Shown here piece after piece: positions 33,135-42,968 of a DNA stretch of 49,017 nucleotides. The DNA comes from an uncultured Lachnospiraceae bacterium. Its GTDB lineage: Bacteria > Bacillota > Clostridia > Lachnospirales > Lachnospiraceae. The number at the start of each line of letters is the position of its first letter. Positions within the stretch are counted from its first letter, which is position 1. Where the stretch lies: assembly GCA_910579495.1 (NCBI GenBank), contig CAJTVD010000002.1, positions 139,184-188,200 of the forward strand, given 5' to 3'. Both the position numbers and the translations under genes were made by a program. The notes under the pieces were generated by a model that was not told the DNA's origin, made no database searches, and was given only the letters and a program-made list of their open reading frames with translations.

Positions 33135-35891
33135 TCTGAAACGAAATTCATCAGTCCTTTGTTTCTTTGGTTTTCCTTTGTATAGGAACATTGCAACTGC
33201 CCCTGCGAACAGCCCTAGTGCCATAAACCATTTCGGATGAATAAAATCATCTCCTGTATCAGGCGTATCATCCTTATTGCCGGATAAACTGGTAACCACC
33301 GCTTTTCCGTCCACTACCACAGCCTGCCCGTTCATTCCAGAATAGCTGTAGATTCCAAAAGGTGAAAAATGGCTTGTTGTAAACTGCACATAATCACCAT
33401 CTTCTAACTGTAGGACGCGATGCTCTACCGCTTCAAGCTGGCCATCCTGGTCCAGAGTGACTACATGCATATCTTCTGTCCTGATAATCCCTGAAGGGAT
33501 CTTAAACTGCACATTTACATACTGTTTGCCAAGCCGAGTGATCGGAAGGGTTCCGGATGCGTCATAGAGGGAGATATCATAAGCAGATAGCCCTACTGGG
33601 CTTCTTCCCCCATAAAGCTCTCCATAAGCCGCTGAGATCAGTCCCCTTGCTTCTTCGGAGTCCACTACCTTAAGCACATAGGCACCTTCATTGCCAGGGA
33701 TCTCCGCCATAGCGCCACTTCCCTCAGGAATTGCCTCACTGCTGATACGAAGGGAAATACCGCTTCCTTCTCCTGCCATCACGCCACTTTTGTTATCAGC
33801 GACCTGCCCGCCGGATTCTGTGGTTACAATGCCATGAAAACCATATGTTCCCGCTTCTAAAACAGTTCCGCTTAAATCGCCTGCCCCGTCAGGGATAATG
33901 GCATTCCTGATATTATCAAAGGCATATGTGCGGTATTCCTGGTTGGCAATGCGCCTCGCTCCCTGCCCTGAACTAAGCAGCGGCAATTCGCTTCCTTCAA
34001 ACACCACCGTATCCGTCCCGTCCCCAAGGGCATAGGCACCAAGCCCCACTTCCCTCATAGTAGCCGGTATCAGCACGGTAGACAAAGGACAATTCATAAA
34101 TGCCCGGTCCCCCACCTTTACCAGATGTTTCCCTCCGTTTACGGTTTTTAAGTTCCGGCAGTTCATAAACGCTTCCTCTCCGATAACCTCAACCGTATCC
34201 GGTATATTAACCGCCGTGATGCCCATGTGTTCCCTGAAAACCCCAGGCCCAATCTGCTTTACGCTTCCCGGAATATTCACTACACTGTCACTTCCGGCAT
34301 AAGCAATCAAAATACCGTCCCCCACAATGGTGAAGGGATAATCTGAAGTCTGTTTTTGGATCCAAGGTGTTTTTTCAAATGCATAAGAAGCAATTTCCGT
34401 TACTGTAGAAGGTATTGTCACTTCATTTAAGCTGTCACAATGATAAAAGGCACCATACCCTATACTGGTCACTCCCTCTGGAATGGTAATTGAAGTAAGC
34501 CCAGACCTGGCGAACGCAAACTCGCCAATTTCCGTAATACCAGCCTCTATGGCATAATCTGTTAATTCCTTATTCTGGTAAAAAGCCTGGGAGGCAATCT
34601 TTGTACCGTTTACTATTGTATATTTGGGAAAATCCTTCCCTTTCTGGGCATTATCCGCCAAAAGATTCTGAAGGCTCTCCCCGGAACCGCCAACTGGAGC
34701 CTCTCCCTCTGCCCCGGCTTCCATACTGGATAGGTCAATCCCGGCAGTTGCTGGCTGGTTTCCCCCTAATACCATAGGCTGGCTGTTATCAATAAAGACC
34801 ACCGCTCTCCCGGAAACAATGCTGGACTGCCCCAGAAGCGTTTTATTATTGATGCTGTCAGATAAAGATGCCGGTGCACCCTCCCTGCCGTCTATTCCCT
34901 CATGGTTATCCGGCGGTACTGTGGGAACGCCATCTTTGTTATCTCCATCCTCCGTAATGGCATCAGAACCAATAACCTGTCCGTCCTTTACATCCTCATA
35001 TTCAACTTCATCCACCTCAGATTTTTTGAAAGTGGCGGCAAAATCAGCAGCATAAGTTCCCGGCGTTGCTGTAAAATCCACATTAGGGCAGCCATCAAAA
35101 GCAGTATCGCTGATTTTCGCCATAGAATCAGGCAACGTCACATGGGACAAGTTCACACAATCCTCAAAAGCCTTTGCACCGATTCCCCTTACTGTTAAGG
35201 GAATATCCACTTCCCTCAAATTGATACAGTTGGAAAAAGCATAAGCAGGGACTTCACTTAGCCCGCTCCCCAAGGTGACCTTTTCCAGATGGGGATTGCC
35301 CCAGAAAGCATAGCCCATAATCTCTGTCACAGTGCTCGGAAGCGTGTAAGCCCCCTTTTCATAGGCAGGCATTAAAGCATAGACTTTGGTTTCCTCATCA
35401 TCATACAAAATACCGTTGGAAAAGTGCAGATAATGGTTCTCTTCGGAAATAGCCAAATCCTCAAGCTGGCCGCTTCCTGCAAAGACACCGCTTCCCAGCT
35501 TCTTTACCTCTGCCCCAAGGGTCACATTCTTCAATTCTTTGTTATTACTGAAAGCAGCCGTTCCAATCTCCTCAACGCCGTCTCCCACTGAGATCGTCCG
35601 GAGATTGTCACAGTTAGCAAAAGCACGGTACCCAATGGATTCTACCTCGCCTTCAATCTTTACCTTGACCACATGGTCATTTCCGGCAAAGGCTTCCTCC
35701 CCGATAGTTTTGATACCTTCGGGTATGGTTACCACCTGCTCCGTGCCTGCATATTTTAATAATTTGGTTCCATCCGTCTGAAAATCAGATGCGACAGCAA
35801 CTGCCTCCACATCTGACACAGGAACCTGAGTGACTGCTATTGCTGTAAGCAACAGCAGTACACCCAGAGTTTTTGCTATTCTTCTATCCAT
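33132..35891 (-). CDS. BspA-like LRR_5 surface protein with sortase signal
   Basis: A 919-residue secreted adhesin-like protein. A signal peptide (about 1-32) is followed by BspA/LRR_5 repeats at about 45-280 and again at about 430-640, with units such as IGEEAFAGNDHVVKVKI and IGYRAFANCDNLRTISV. A linker between the two blocks has no repeats. A beta-rich pre-anchor domain (about 690-840) contains DISLYDASG and FTTSHFSPFGIY. The end is a sorting signal: TPDTGD (876-881), IHPKWF, a hydrophobic segment and a basic tail. The ATG at 35891 has AGGAG six bases upstream. It is the last gene of the srtB operon, 34 bases after the larger LRR gene, so the neighbouring sortase probably anchors it to the wall. 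Confidence 0.88.
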   Translation of the reverse strand: MDRRIAKTLGVLLLLTAIAVTQVPVSDVEAVAVASDFQTDGTKLLKYAGTEQVVTIPEGIKTIGEEAFAGNDHVVKVKIEGEVESIGYRAFANCDNLRTISVGDGVEEIGTAAFSNNKELKNVTLGAEVKKLGSGVFAGSGQLEDLAISEENHYLHFSNGILYDDEETKVYALMPAYEKGAYTLPSTVTEIMGYAFWGNPHLEKVTLGSGLSEVPAYAFSNCINLREVDIPLTVRGIGAKAFEDCVNLSHVTLPDSMAKISDTAFDGCPNVDFTATPGTYAADFAATFKKSEVDEVEYEDVKDGQVIGSDAITEDGDNKDGVPTVPPDNHEGIDGREGAPASLSDSINNKTLLGQSSIVSGRAVVFIDNSQPMVLGGNQPATAGIDLSSMEAGAEGEAPVGGSGESLQNLLADNAQKGKDFPKYTIVNGTKIASQAFYQNKELTDYAIEAGITEIGEFAFARSGLTSITIPEGVTSIGYGAFYHCDSLNEVTIPSTVTEIASYAFEKTPWIQKQTSDYPFTIVGDGILIAYAGSDSVVNIPGSVKQIGPGVFREHMGITAVNIPDTVEVIGEEAFMNCRNLKTVNGGKHLVKVGDRAFMNCPLSTVLIPATMREVGLGAYALGDGTDTVVFEGSELPLLSSGQGARRIANQEYRTYAFDNIRNAIIPDGAGDLSGTVLEAGTYGFHGIVTTESGGQVADNKSGVMAGEGSGISLRISSEAIPEGSGAMAEIPGNEGAYVLKVVDSEEARGLISAAYGELYGGRSPVGLSAYDISLYDASGTLPITRLGKQYVNVQFKIPSGIIRTEDMHVVTLDQDGQLEAVEHRVLQLEDGDYVQFTTSHFSPFGIYSYSGMNGQAVVVDGKAVVTSLSGNKDDTPDTGDDFIHPKWFMALGLFAGAVAMFLYKGKPKKQRTDEFRFR

Positions 35892-35925
35892 AGAAGCTCC
35901 TATGCCGCTAAGCAACTCCGTCAGA

Positions 35926-38900
35926 TTAATTGCGTGCTGTCTTAGCCTTTACTACTACTTTATCGCGCTTAAAGAACAGTACCAGTGCCAGGCACGCCAT
36001 TCCAAGAGATAAGAACCACTTGGGATGGATCGGATCGCCTGTCTTGGGCGTGGAATCCATCGCCGTACCTTCGGTAAGGTTGGCTGTATCCACATAAATC
36101 ACGTAAGGCGAGAAATGGGTTGCCGTAAAGTTGATGCAAGGCACACCGCCTACCGTGGTAAACCGGGCATTTAAATCCTCCAGAACTCCGCCGGATACCG
36201 CTGCTATCCTGTTATTGCCTGCATACTGCGCCAGTTGATCCGGCAACGGCAACGTCAGGTCAATGGTAATACCTGTTGTATCCGCAATCTTCGTCCTTCC
36301 TGTGGAATCATAGAGACTGATATCCATAGGGAAGTACAGGATTCTGCCTAAATCTCCATACCTTGCCTGCAGTGCTGCAGTTGCTGCGTCAGTAGCTGCC
36401 TGGTCTTCCGTAATCTTGATAACAAAATTGTCGGTTGCACCATTTACAGTTGCACCTGCCACACCAGTATTGGAAAAGCCTGGTTTGGTCACTTCAACGG
36501 TAGTTCCATTGTTGGTAGTTCCACTGGTGCTACCAGTTGAGCCGCTTCCGCTGCCTCCTGTCCCGCCACCAGCACTTCCACCGCCCGGCGTGTCCGCCGC
36601 TGCTCCATTGCCAGTTTTGTAAGTTGCTGTAACTGCTACGTTTGCCGCTGGCATGGTAAAGGTTGTGGATGTAGCACTTGGATTGGCAAAGCCTACCCCT
36701 GCCGTGGATGAAGTCCACCTGTCAAATACCTGGTTATCCAGATAGTATGCGTTAATTGCTACAATTGCTCCTGCCGGGTATTCACCACTTCCGCTACCGC
36801 CGGATACACTTACTGTGTATTTTCTTACGGGATCAGGGGTTGCTGTAGGGGCAGGTACACCTGTAGGTGCGGGTGAAGCTGTGGCATTTGTGCCGTCACC
36901 GTTGCCATTACCTGAACCAGAGGGATTCGGGTTCGCTGAACCATTCGGATTGGCAGGATTTAATTCATAAGATGCCAAAACCGTTAAATCACTGGTTATA
37001 TTGGTGAAGTTATTCGGCACCCATGCAACAAATTTATACCCTTCCCTTTCAGGCGGCATGGGAGCTACTGCGTCTCCACCCTCATTTACATACTGTTCAC
37101 TTACTACAGATGAACCGTCATACGTATAGAAAGTTACTTTATGCCTGCTTGCATCACCTGAATTATCCGTATATACTCCAATAACTATTCTGTCTTCTGT
37201 TACATTTGTATAGGAACCTTTCCATTCACTAAAGGTGTAGCCATCAAACTTCGGAATTTCTGACTTTTTGGGAGGCGTTGCATTCTTACCATCCTCAATT
37301 CCTGTCTGTTCCTTCACCAGAATCAGTGATTTATAGCCTGAATCATTGTCATCAACAACCGGTTCGGAACTAGGTGCCGGACTTGCACTGGCATCAGGTG
37401 TCGGACTAGGTGTTGCGGTAGGACTTGGACTTGGTTCTTCGTCTGGATCCAGTTCATTATCAGGATTTGGATCAAGGTTTGGTACATAGAAACGGACTGT
37501 ATGCAATTCAGATATGTATTCTAAACGCATATCCCCCTCGCCCTTAGGTTTACTGTCTTTATAATAAATAGCATAATCAGCAGCTGAAGTACCTTCATAG
37601 GTTTCAATTACAGTACCCTTTTTAGGGGTAAAGGCATCAGAAACAATATGAACTTCCTTACCTGGTATCCTTACTGTAATTTGGGATTTGTAATCCTCCT
37701 CCTTCCCTGTTAAATCGCCCTTGTTATTACCAAAAGCTTCGGAATCAATCCGGTATACCGTAACTGGCAACCGAACCTCATCTAAACTTAAACAATTAAA
37801 GAAACATCTTTTAGGAATTTTTTTAAGTTTCTTTGCATCTTGCAAATCAATTTTTTGAACATAATTACAATCTTCAAACGCACCATCCTCAATTTTACTT
37901 ACATTTTCCAGTTTAGGATCTGTGCCTGTTATTATAGCAGTATCCCCCACTGCGCTTCCCCGCGCTGGTAGACATTCTTTTATTGTATATGTTCCTGCAA
38001 TTGCATCTTCATCTTTGTCTGTACCATCATTTACAATATAGATAATTCCATTTTCAATTTCAAAATAATCATTTCCTTCTACATCCGCCGCAACATAACA
38101 ACCCCTGAAGGGTGCTTTACCCATTTGCTTTAGCGCAGGTCCCAAAGTAACTTTCTGTAATCTCTCGCAACTGTCAAAAGCATAGTCCGGCAAACGCTTC
38201 ACATCATGCATAGTAATAGACAAGATCCTGTCATTTCCTCTTATTGCAGTTTCATACTTATCTTTTTCCGCACTTCCCTCTTCATAATCCGGATAATAAC
38301 CACTAAATAAACCAGGTACACTGCCATCTTTTCCAGTCGTACACATGATACGGCTATTATAACCAGCATCATCTTCGCCAAAATAAGTATTTACATTTCT
38401 ATTATTCTCAGTAGCATTAAAAAATGTAGGTGCATCAATGGATGTAATTCCTTCTGGAATGTTAAGATGGAGACAACTGTTAATCCATAATAATTCATCC
38501 TCCGTAACAGTTTCATAATCTGCCTTAGCACTGGTACCACGACTATAGTTTCGTAAAATACTATAAGGATACTTTTTAAAATATGACTGCGGCAATTTCA
38601 TATCTTGTTTTGCCCCAAAATATTCTTTTGCTGCTAATGCAAGATAATCTTCATCAATCCATGGGCCAAAGGATGCCAGTTCATATGCACTCTCTGCACC
38701 ATCTGCCTTAATCCATTCCGCCGTAAATTCCTTTCTCAGAGAATCATAAGTACCATTTTCATCATACAGAACCGCTTTACTTTCACTTGCTCTCAATTTG
38801 GGTTCTGTACCTTTTACATCCACCTCTTCCGCTTTTATACCTGTAGCTGTTGATGTTGTTACGCCATTTGCATCTTTTATCTTAATCGTAAAGGTACCTG

Positions 38901-41445
38901 GTAACCTTCCATACTTATCAGTGTAAAATTTTTCCATTTCGGCAAGATGTTCTTTATTGCTGCTATCAAGTTCATTAAACTTAGGGTAATCCAATAAAAC
39001 AACATCTCCTGTTTTATTATCATACATAACAGTTAGCACATTTGGTTCCAGACTCTTATAACAGATTCTCTTTCCTGCCTCATCAATTTTACCACTATCT
39101 TTTCCAATAGCAGTTTCAAAAGGCGCATACCCTACTACAATATCACCATGAATAGTAAGCTCATCACCAGTGGTTTTAAATGCATCTTCACCAATAGTAA
39201 ATCCTTCATGCCCTATTAAAGGTGTATGGAATATGATATCTTTCAAAGCAGGACAATTTGCAAATGTACGATTTCCTATACTATTTACAGCGTTTCCAAC
39301 AGTGACCTTTTGCAACTTTGGCAAACCTTCAAAAACAGAATCATCTAATTTTGTTATTGAATTATCATGAATTGTAATAGACCTTATTCTCTCCCTTAAA
39401 TTAGCATTGCTTAAAGCTCCATTAGCAATCGTTTTTATTTCATAGCTTCCAATCTTCTCAGGTATATCCAAATCTATTGGTTCATTTGATGATGAATCTA
39501 CAGGTCTGCAAGATGTTAATTCGTTCTTATCATTTGCCTGCATAATATAAACACCATCACTAATCTCATAACACCAGTTTCCCTTTGTATCAACGTACCT
39601 ATATGGTACATATTTTGTTGCCTTTGTATAAGCTACCCATGTTGACTTTCTTGGTGAAGCTTCTTCGCCTGTCTGGGTATTTCGTTCTGGTCCCATAACA
39701 TAAAACTCTGGGTTCAGAACATCCAAAAACATATCCTCTGGGAACTCTACATTCATACATACTGCACTTCCTGCTTCTGCATGAAAACTTACATATTCAA
39801 GATTTGTACAATCCAAAAACATATTTGGCTTAAGTTTGACAGTTTTTCCTTTGATTCCTAAATCCCTTGGAAATGTAACACTTTTTAAATTATTTCTTCC
39901 TTCAAAAAGAGAGTCTCCTAATGTATGGTCTTCATCTTCTCCCGTTATTCCCTCTGGCAAAACCGCATGCTCCCAAGAACCGCTCTGTGCACTTGTAATA
40001 GCAAAAGCCCCATCGCCTATTGAAATAATTTTTGCCTTTTCCATCTGGACATCATTCAATGCATAATCATTAAAAAATGCACATTGGCCAATAACACAAT
40101 CTGTACCAGGTGTAAATTCAACATTCTGCAAATTAGAACAAAAAGAAAAAGCTCCACCGCTAATATTTCCAACAGAACTTGGAAGTTTTATATTTGTAAT
40201 TCCACTATTCCTAAACGCTTCAGTACCAATATTTTTGGTACTAGTTACCAATGTAACATTTTTAAGGGACGTGCAATTCATAAATGCACGGTTTCCAATT
40301 GTTTCGGCATTTTCAAAAGTTACACTACTAATAAATGAACCCTTAAAAGCCTCGTCACATATAAATCGAATTTCTTTGGGTGCACTCAGGCTAACCACAT
40401 TCAATACACCCTCAAATGCTTTAGGGCCAATCCCCAAAATTTCCAAAGAACGGTCTTTTGTTAAAAAGCCATCATTATCGGTAAAATACTTTGTTGTTGT
40501 TGCCAGTTCTTTTTTCCCTTCTGCTTTCATCATATAAACCATTAACGAAGTATCAGAAGAGTTATTATTAATATTATCTCTCACTAAAGTAAGCTTAAAA
40601 CCATACCCGTCTAGTATGGTACTTCCCTTGCCGTCCTCACCTTTCCATCTATTACAAAAATACTCATTCCTTGCCTCACCAACAATAATCTCGCTTGGCT
40701 TTTTATTTATTGATGATGTTGGTTTTGAAGGGTACGGGAGAGGATTATCAGGGTTTTTTTGATTCCAATCATCTACCCTCTTGTACTCTGCGTCATATGC
40801 TTTGTACTCTCTATCAAAAGAATCAAATATATCCTTTGCATATTTTGCATACCATGCCGCTGGATTGCTCTCTATAGTTGTGATACCATTTTGATAGTCT
40901 TTCCAATTATCATAATCCAATAAATTATTCTGATTTGCTTCACTAGTAGAACTATTAAAATAATCATTAAATTGTTCTTCTGTTATAATGACATATCCAG
41001 AATTCACTGAATTCCCAATCTCTAATAAATCCTGCTGATATGTATCATAATATTTAGATATTACCGCATAGTTATAACCGTTAAATTCGGTAGTATAACA
41101 ATCATATAATCTATTATATGACCAGCTCCCATCTGATAATTTCCTAACTGAATAACCTGGATATGTTATAGGCACTACATTCCCATCGTTGTCTGTAGTA
41201 GTATCAACTGGCTTAAGTTTTGTACCAGTCGCTGACATATCCCCTCCTGCATCATATTCCATTCGTGTCCTGCCACTACCAGAAGTACCTGTATCACCTG
41301 GCTGAGTTTCTCCAGCCGCCGTAATACCCGGCACCGGGATCGCTGCCACCACAATAGCCGACACCATCAGAAGCGCCCCCATCGTCTTCCTAATCTGCCG
41401 TCTTAATTTCAGATTTTTCTTCTTTCCTTTTTTACCCTTTGTCAT
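35926..41445 (-). CDS. giant BspA-like LRR adhesin with InlB-type repeats and sortase signal
   Basis: A 1839-residue secreted protein. After a basic start and hydrophobic signal (cleavage near residue 44) comes a Tyr/Asp/Asn-rich region to about 330 that I do not recognise. LRR_5 repeats follow in several blocks between about 333 and 1300. Next are a Pro/Ser/Thr linker (about 1335-1365), two InlB B-repeat/Flg_new-like units (about 1370-1500: GYTFSEWKG, GYKFVAWVP), a Gly/Asn/Ala-rich spacer, a divergent InlB-like repeat (about 1535-1610), a Gly/Ser spacer, and a pre-anchor domain with FTATHFSPYVIY. The end is TPKTGD (1799-1804), IHPKWF, TM and a basic tail. AGGAG precedes the ATG at 41445. The part encoded by about 37.5-41.3 kb is clearly AT-richer than the C-terminal part. 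Confidence 0.88.
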   Translation of the reverse strand: MTKGKKGKKKNLKLRRQIRKTMGALLMVSAIVVAAIPVPGITAAGETQPGDTGTSGSGRTRMEYDAGGDMSATGTKLKPVDTTTDNDGNVVPITYPGYSVRKLSDGSWSYNRLYDCYTTEFNGYNYAVISKYYDTYQQDLLEIGNSVNSGYVIITEEQFNDYFNSSTSEANQNNLLDYDNWKDYQNGITTIESNPAAWYAKYAKDIFDSFDREYKAYDAEYKRVDDWNQKNPDNPLPYPSKPTSSINKKPSEIIVGEARNEYFCNRWKGEDGKGSTILDGYGFKLTLVRDNINNNSSDTSLMVYMMKAEGKKELATTTKYFTDNDGFLTKDRSLEILGIGPKAFEGVLNVVSLSAPKEIRFICDEAFKGSFISSVTFENAETIGNRAFMNCTSLKNVTLVTSTKNIGTEAFRNSGITNIKLPSSVGNISGGAFSFCSNLQNVEFTPGTDCVIGQCAFFNDYALNDVQMEKAKIISIGDGAFAITSAQSGSWEHAVLPEGITGEDEDHTLGDSLFEGRNNLKSVTFPRDLGIKGKTVKLKPNMFLDCTNLEYVSFHAEAGSAVCMNVEFPEDMFLDVLNPEFYVMGPERNTQTGEEASPRKSTWVAYTKATKYVPYRYVDTKGNWCYEISDGVYIMQANDKNELTSCRPVDSSSNEPIDLDIPEKIGSYEIKTIANGALSNANLRERIRSITIHDNSITKLDDSVFEGLPKLQKVTVGNAVNSIGNRTFANCPALKDIIFHTPLIGHEGFTIGEDAFKTTGDELTIHGDIVVGYAPFETAIGKDSGKIDEAGKRICYKSLEPNVLTVMYDNKTGDVVLLDYPKFNELDSSNKEHLAEMEKFYTDKYGRLPGTFTIKIKDANGVTTSTATGIKAEEVDVKGTEPKLRASESKAVLYDENGTYDSLRKEFTAEWIKADGAESAYELASFGPWIDEDYLALAAKEYFGAKQDMKLPQSYFKKYPYSILRNYSRGTSAKADYETVTEDELLWINSCLHLNIPEGITSIDAPTFFNATENNRNVNTYFGEDDAGYNSRIMCTTGKDGSVPGLFSGYYPDYEEGSAEKDKYETAIRGNDRILSITMHDVKRLPDYAFDSCERLQKVTLGPALKQMGKAPFRGCYVAADVEGNDYFEIENGIIYIVNDGTDKDEDAIAGTYTIKECLPARGSAVGDTAIITGTDPKLENVSKIEDGAFEDCNYVQKIDLQDAKKLKKIPKRCFFNCLSLDEVRLPVTVYRIDSEAFGNNKGDLTGKEEDYKSQITVRIPGKEVHIVSDAFTPKKGTVIETYEGTSAADYAIYYKDSKPKGEGDMRLEYISELHTVRFYVPNLDPNPDNELDPDEEPSPSPTATPSPTPDASASPAPSSEPVVDDNDSGYKSLILVKEQTGIEDGKNATPPKKSEIPKFDGYTFSEWKGSYTNVTEDRIVIGVYTDNSGDASRHKVTFYTYDGSSVVSEQYVNEGGDAVAPMPPEREGYKFVAWVPNNFTNITSDLTVLASYELNPANPNGSANPNPSGSGNGNGDGTNATASPAPTGVPAPTATPDPVRKYTVSVSGGSGSGEYPAGAIVAINAYYLDNQVFDRWTSSTAGVGFANPSATSTTFTMPAANVAVTATYKTGNGAAADTPGGGSAGGGTGGSGSGSTGSTSGTTNNGTTVEVTKPGFSNTGVAGATVNGATDNFVIKITEDQAATDAATAALQARYGDLGRILYFPMDISLYDSTGRTKIADTTGITIDLTLPLPDQLAQYAGNNRIAAVSGGVLEDLNARFTTVGGVPCINFTATHFSPYVIYVDTANLTEGTAMDSTPKTGDPIHPKWFLSLGMACLALVLFFKRDKVVVKAKTARN

Positions 41446-41497
41446 TATCAATACTCTCCTTTTGCCCTGCTGCCCTAAACAGCCCCGGCTATATAAA

Positions 41498-42697
41498 TTA
41501 TGCAATTTTCTTCGCCACTACCACAAACCGCCCGTCCGTCTGGGAGCTGTCGCAGGTAGAAAGCGTGAGCAGGCTGTCGCCGTAGCTTGCGGTAACGCCT
41601 GTGTCATATAGCGCTAGCTGAGCCATCTCTGACATATAGGCATCGAACTCAGCCGCCGAATTGGCATTGATGAACTGGTAATATTTAAACACCAGGTCAT
41701 TCTCATTATACACCTGTGAGCGGAAAACGTACATCACTTCATAGGTGCCCTTTTCATATATAGTATCAAATTGTATGGTTTTATGTTTCTCATAATATGA
41801 CTCCTTTGCGTAGCGCTGCAATTGCCCGAACATCTTCCCTGACTTCATATGGTGCCCATAAACGATCAAGTTCACAGATTTTGGATAAACACTGCACGCA
41901 CTGTCTAAAAATATGCTTCCATTTTTATCATATTCCTGGTTAAAATTATGGTCCAGGTAATATTCATTATTGCTGGTCTGCATCACCGGGTAATCTATTA
42001 TTGTATCGTCAATTTTAAGCCATCCGATTAGCTTTTTATTCTTTAAATATAATGTTTGGTATTCTTCCAGCACATCCGGCAGCTCGTCACTGGTCCTATG
42101 TATCTGCACAGTATTGCTGTACACGGGGTAAGGATTGCCGCTTTTATTGTTCTTCATCTCTGCCAGCGACTCATAGCTGATGCCCGTCCGCACTGCATAG
42201 AAGGAATATATCCCAAAATACCCAAAGCACGCCACCGCCACAACAGAAGCTGTTACCATGATAAAACGCCTTCGTTTTTCACGCTTTCGCAGTTCTATCT
42301 TAACTTGCTTCTGCATCTCCTTGTCGTTCATATCAATCTTCAGCCCCGGCGGTTTTTCCTTCTTTCCGGTAACTTTCCCGCCAGACGCCTGTTTCACCGT
42401 CCCATGGGCCTTTTTCTTCTTTTTCCCTGCTTCCTCCGCATTTTCTGCTGTAATTCCTTTTTTCTTTAACGCCTCCGCCCTTTCAAATATTTCATCATCA
42501 AAATCGGTGCCTAATGCTGTCTCAAAACGATACACCCCGCCTTGCAGTTCGCTGAGCAGCTTAAATATCTGCTTCGGACTATCTAAATTCGTTTTTGCCT
42601 TGATTTGTTTTATTTTTTTCTGATCCCGTAAAGCAGCCTCATAATCTGACCGATTTCTGAATCTTCTCCCCTCAACCGTCAGGTCACTTGCTGTCAT
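41498..42697 (-). CDS. srtB: class B sortase with long cytoplasmic N-terminal domain
   Basis: A 399-residue membrane transpeptidase. The catalytic domain (about 185-399) carries His282 in VYGHHM, Cys382 in TLSTC and Arg390 in GRFVVVAKK. One TM helix at about 145-167 precedes it. Class B sortases usually have a very short N-terminus; here about 145 cytoplasmic residues come first. Residues 9-75 (RRFRNRSDYEAALRDQKKI...FETALGTDFDDEIFE) look like a folded domain, followed by a Lys-rich linker. AGGAG lies upstream of the ATG and a promoter 31-58 bases upstream. It is first in an operon with two LRR proteins bearing TPxTGD signals. C. difficile SrtB accepts (S/P)PxTG, so these are plausible dedicated substrates. 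Confidence 0.9.
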   Translation of the reverse strand: MTASDLTVEGRRFRNRSDYEAALRDQKKIKQIKAKTNLDSPKQIFKLLSELQGGVYRFETALGTDFDDEIFERAEALKKKGITAENAEEAGKKKKKAHGTVKQASGGKVTGKKEKPPGLKIDMNDKEMQKQVKIELRKREKRRRFIMVTASVVAVACFGYFGIYSFYAVRTGISYESLAEMKNNKSGNPYPVYSNTVQIHRTSDELPDVLEEYQTLYLKNKKLIGWLKIDDTIIDYPVMQTSNNEYYLDHNFNQEYDKNGSIFLDSACSVYPKSVNLIVYGHHMKSGKMFGQLQRYAKESYYEKHKTIQFDTIYEKGTYEVMYVFRSQVYNENDLVFKYYQFINANSAAEFDAYMSEMAQLALYDTGVTASYGDSLLTLSTCDSSQTDGRFVVVAKKIA

Positions 42698-42727
42698 AAT
42701 GCGATTCTCCTTTAGACATATATATCT

Positions 42728-42755
42728 ATTTTACTACATATTGAGATTAATTCAA
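42728..42755 (-). promoter_or_regulatory. promoter of the srtB-LRR operon
   Basis: On the minus strand TTGAAT (42755-42750) and TAAAAT (42733-42728) with a 16-base spacer lie 30 bases upstream of the srtB ATG. Confidence 0.6.
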
Positions 42756-42806
42756 GTGTTTTGGGCAGATATTGCATAATTTTTCTTTCGCATTCTTTAA
42801 ATAGGG

Positions 42807-42863
42807 GCGGGCCGGCTTATTGTAACAAACGCCGCCACGCTCTGCGGGCAGGCTTATTGTAAT
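42807..42863. repeat. 37-bp tandem repeat, about 1.5 units
   Basis: Units start at 42807 and 42844, again 37 bases apart, with the same core CTTATTGTAACAAACGCCG as at 6441-6534. The second unit breaks off after GGCTTATTGTAA. Confidence 0.8.
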
Positions 42864-42864
42864 G

Positions 42865-42906
42865 AAAAGGGGATTGCCCCGGTTTGGTATAGAACCGGTG
42901 CAATCC
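42865..42906 (-). terminator. terminator after the heptad-repeat protein gene
   Basis: GGATTGC-CCGGTT pairs with AACCGG-GCAATCC (13 of 14 positions) around an eight-base loop, and minus-strand RNA continues CCUUUUC. It lies about 60 bases past the stop of the 123-residue gene, between that gene and the sortase promoter. Confidence 0.65.
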
Positions 42907-42968
42907 CTTTAGGGGCTATTTTTTGGTATTGCCTGCTATGGATGCAGGGCATAGTGCTTTTGCCAGTA

